6,415 bases of DNA from Sodalis-like endosymbiont of Proechinophthirus fluctus (lineage in GTDB: Bacteria > Pseudomonadota > Gammaproteobacteria > Enterobacterales > Enterobacteriaceae), in the NCBI RefSeq assembly GCF_001602625.1, contig NZ_LECR01000046.1, positions 19,918 to 26,332 of the forward strand. Reading direction: 5' to 3'. Both the position numbers and the translations under genes were made by a program. Each line of letters opens with the position of its first letter. Position 1 is the stretch's first letter. Below the pieces are notes generated by a model, which was not told the origin of the DNA, searched no databases, and worked only from the letters and a program-made list of their open reading frames with translations. Shown in pieces: positions 6,356-6,415 of this stretch.

Positions 6356-6415
6356 ATGGATTTAATTAAGATGACAGATTTGGATCTGTCTGGTAAGCGT
6401 ATTTTTATCTGTTCC
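6356..6415 (+). CDS. pgk: Phosphoglycerate kinase, first 20 codons
   Basis: Pgk transfers phosphate from 1,3-bisphosphoglycerate to ADP in glycolysis, in the cytoplasm. The 20 visible residues, starting MDLIKMTDLDLSGKRIFI, align without gaps to E. coli Pgk (MSVIKMTDLDLAGKRVFI). GAGGG at 6345-6349, six bases before the ATG, supports the start. The rest of the roughly 387-residue protein lies beyond the window. The last two residues are Cys-Ser where E. coli and most members of the family have Arg-Ala (R19-A20), directly before the DLNVP substrate-binding motif. R19 is the counterpart of the basic-patch arginine that contacts 3-phosphoglycerate. Whether the gene is intact cannot be judged from this fragment. 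Confidence 0.9.
   Translation, partial: MDLIKMTDLDLSGKRIFICS

Overview
The window reads as chromosomal DNA of an enterobacterium (Gammaproteobacteria, Enterobacterales). Its SpeA, SpeB, MetK and Pgk sequences match remembered Escherichia coli proteins closely over most of their length. Several signs point to a host-associated relative that is losing genes, such as a Sodalis-like insect symbiont: long stretches without intact genes, an early stop in the speA 5' end, and a decayed AT-rich gene. The genus is an inference, since no database was searched.

Layout. Bases 1-459 carry the N-terminal 153 codons of metK (S-adenosylmethionine synthetase) on the minus strand. Bases 460-1299 are a long divergent control region. 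It holds a possible MetJ-box array and -10 elements for metK, a 20-bp operator-like dyad, a sigma70-like promoter facing speA, a possible 48-codon leader ORF, and a strong hairpin that could switch to an alternative pairing. Bases 1300-4220 are the speA-speB unit. SpeA decarboxylates arginine to agmatine, and SpeB hydrolyses agmatine to putrescine and urea. The MetK product, AdoMet, feeds the same polyamine pathway towards spermidine. Both spe reading frames are open with all recognised catalytic residues present. However, the longer N-terminal form of SpeA that starts at 1300 is broken by an in-frame TAG at codon 8, so translation probably starts at 1381 behind a near-perfect Shine-Dalgarno.

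Bases 4221-6355 contain no intact recognisable gene. The order and orientation metK / speA-speB / pgk match E. coli, where loiP (yggG), tktA and epd, among others, lie between speB and pgk. None of these could be read here. Instead there is a low-GC block (about 4560-5560) holding a broken minus-strand gene of unknown function with hairpins at its frame junction and its 3' end, then a higher-GC stretch with several short dyads but no gene. A promoter with an extended -10 near 6160 leads into pgk, whose first 20 codons end the window. In that fragment the conserved Arg of the Arg-x-Asp-x-Asn substrate-site motif reads as Cys.

No new defence system, mobile element or CRISPR array is visible. 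The main interest is in gene decay, the speA leader, and the unassigned AT-rich pseudogene.
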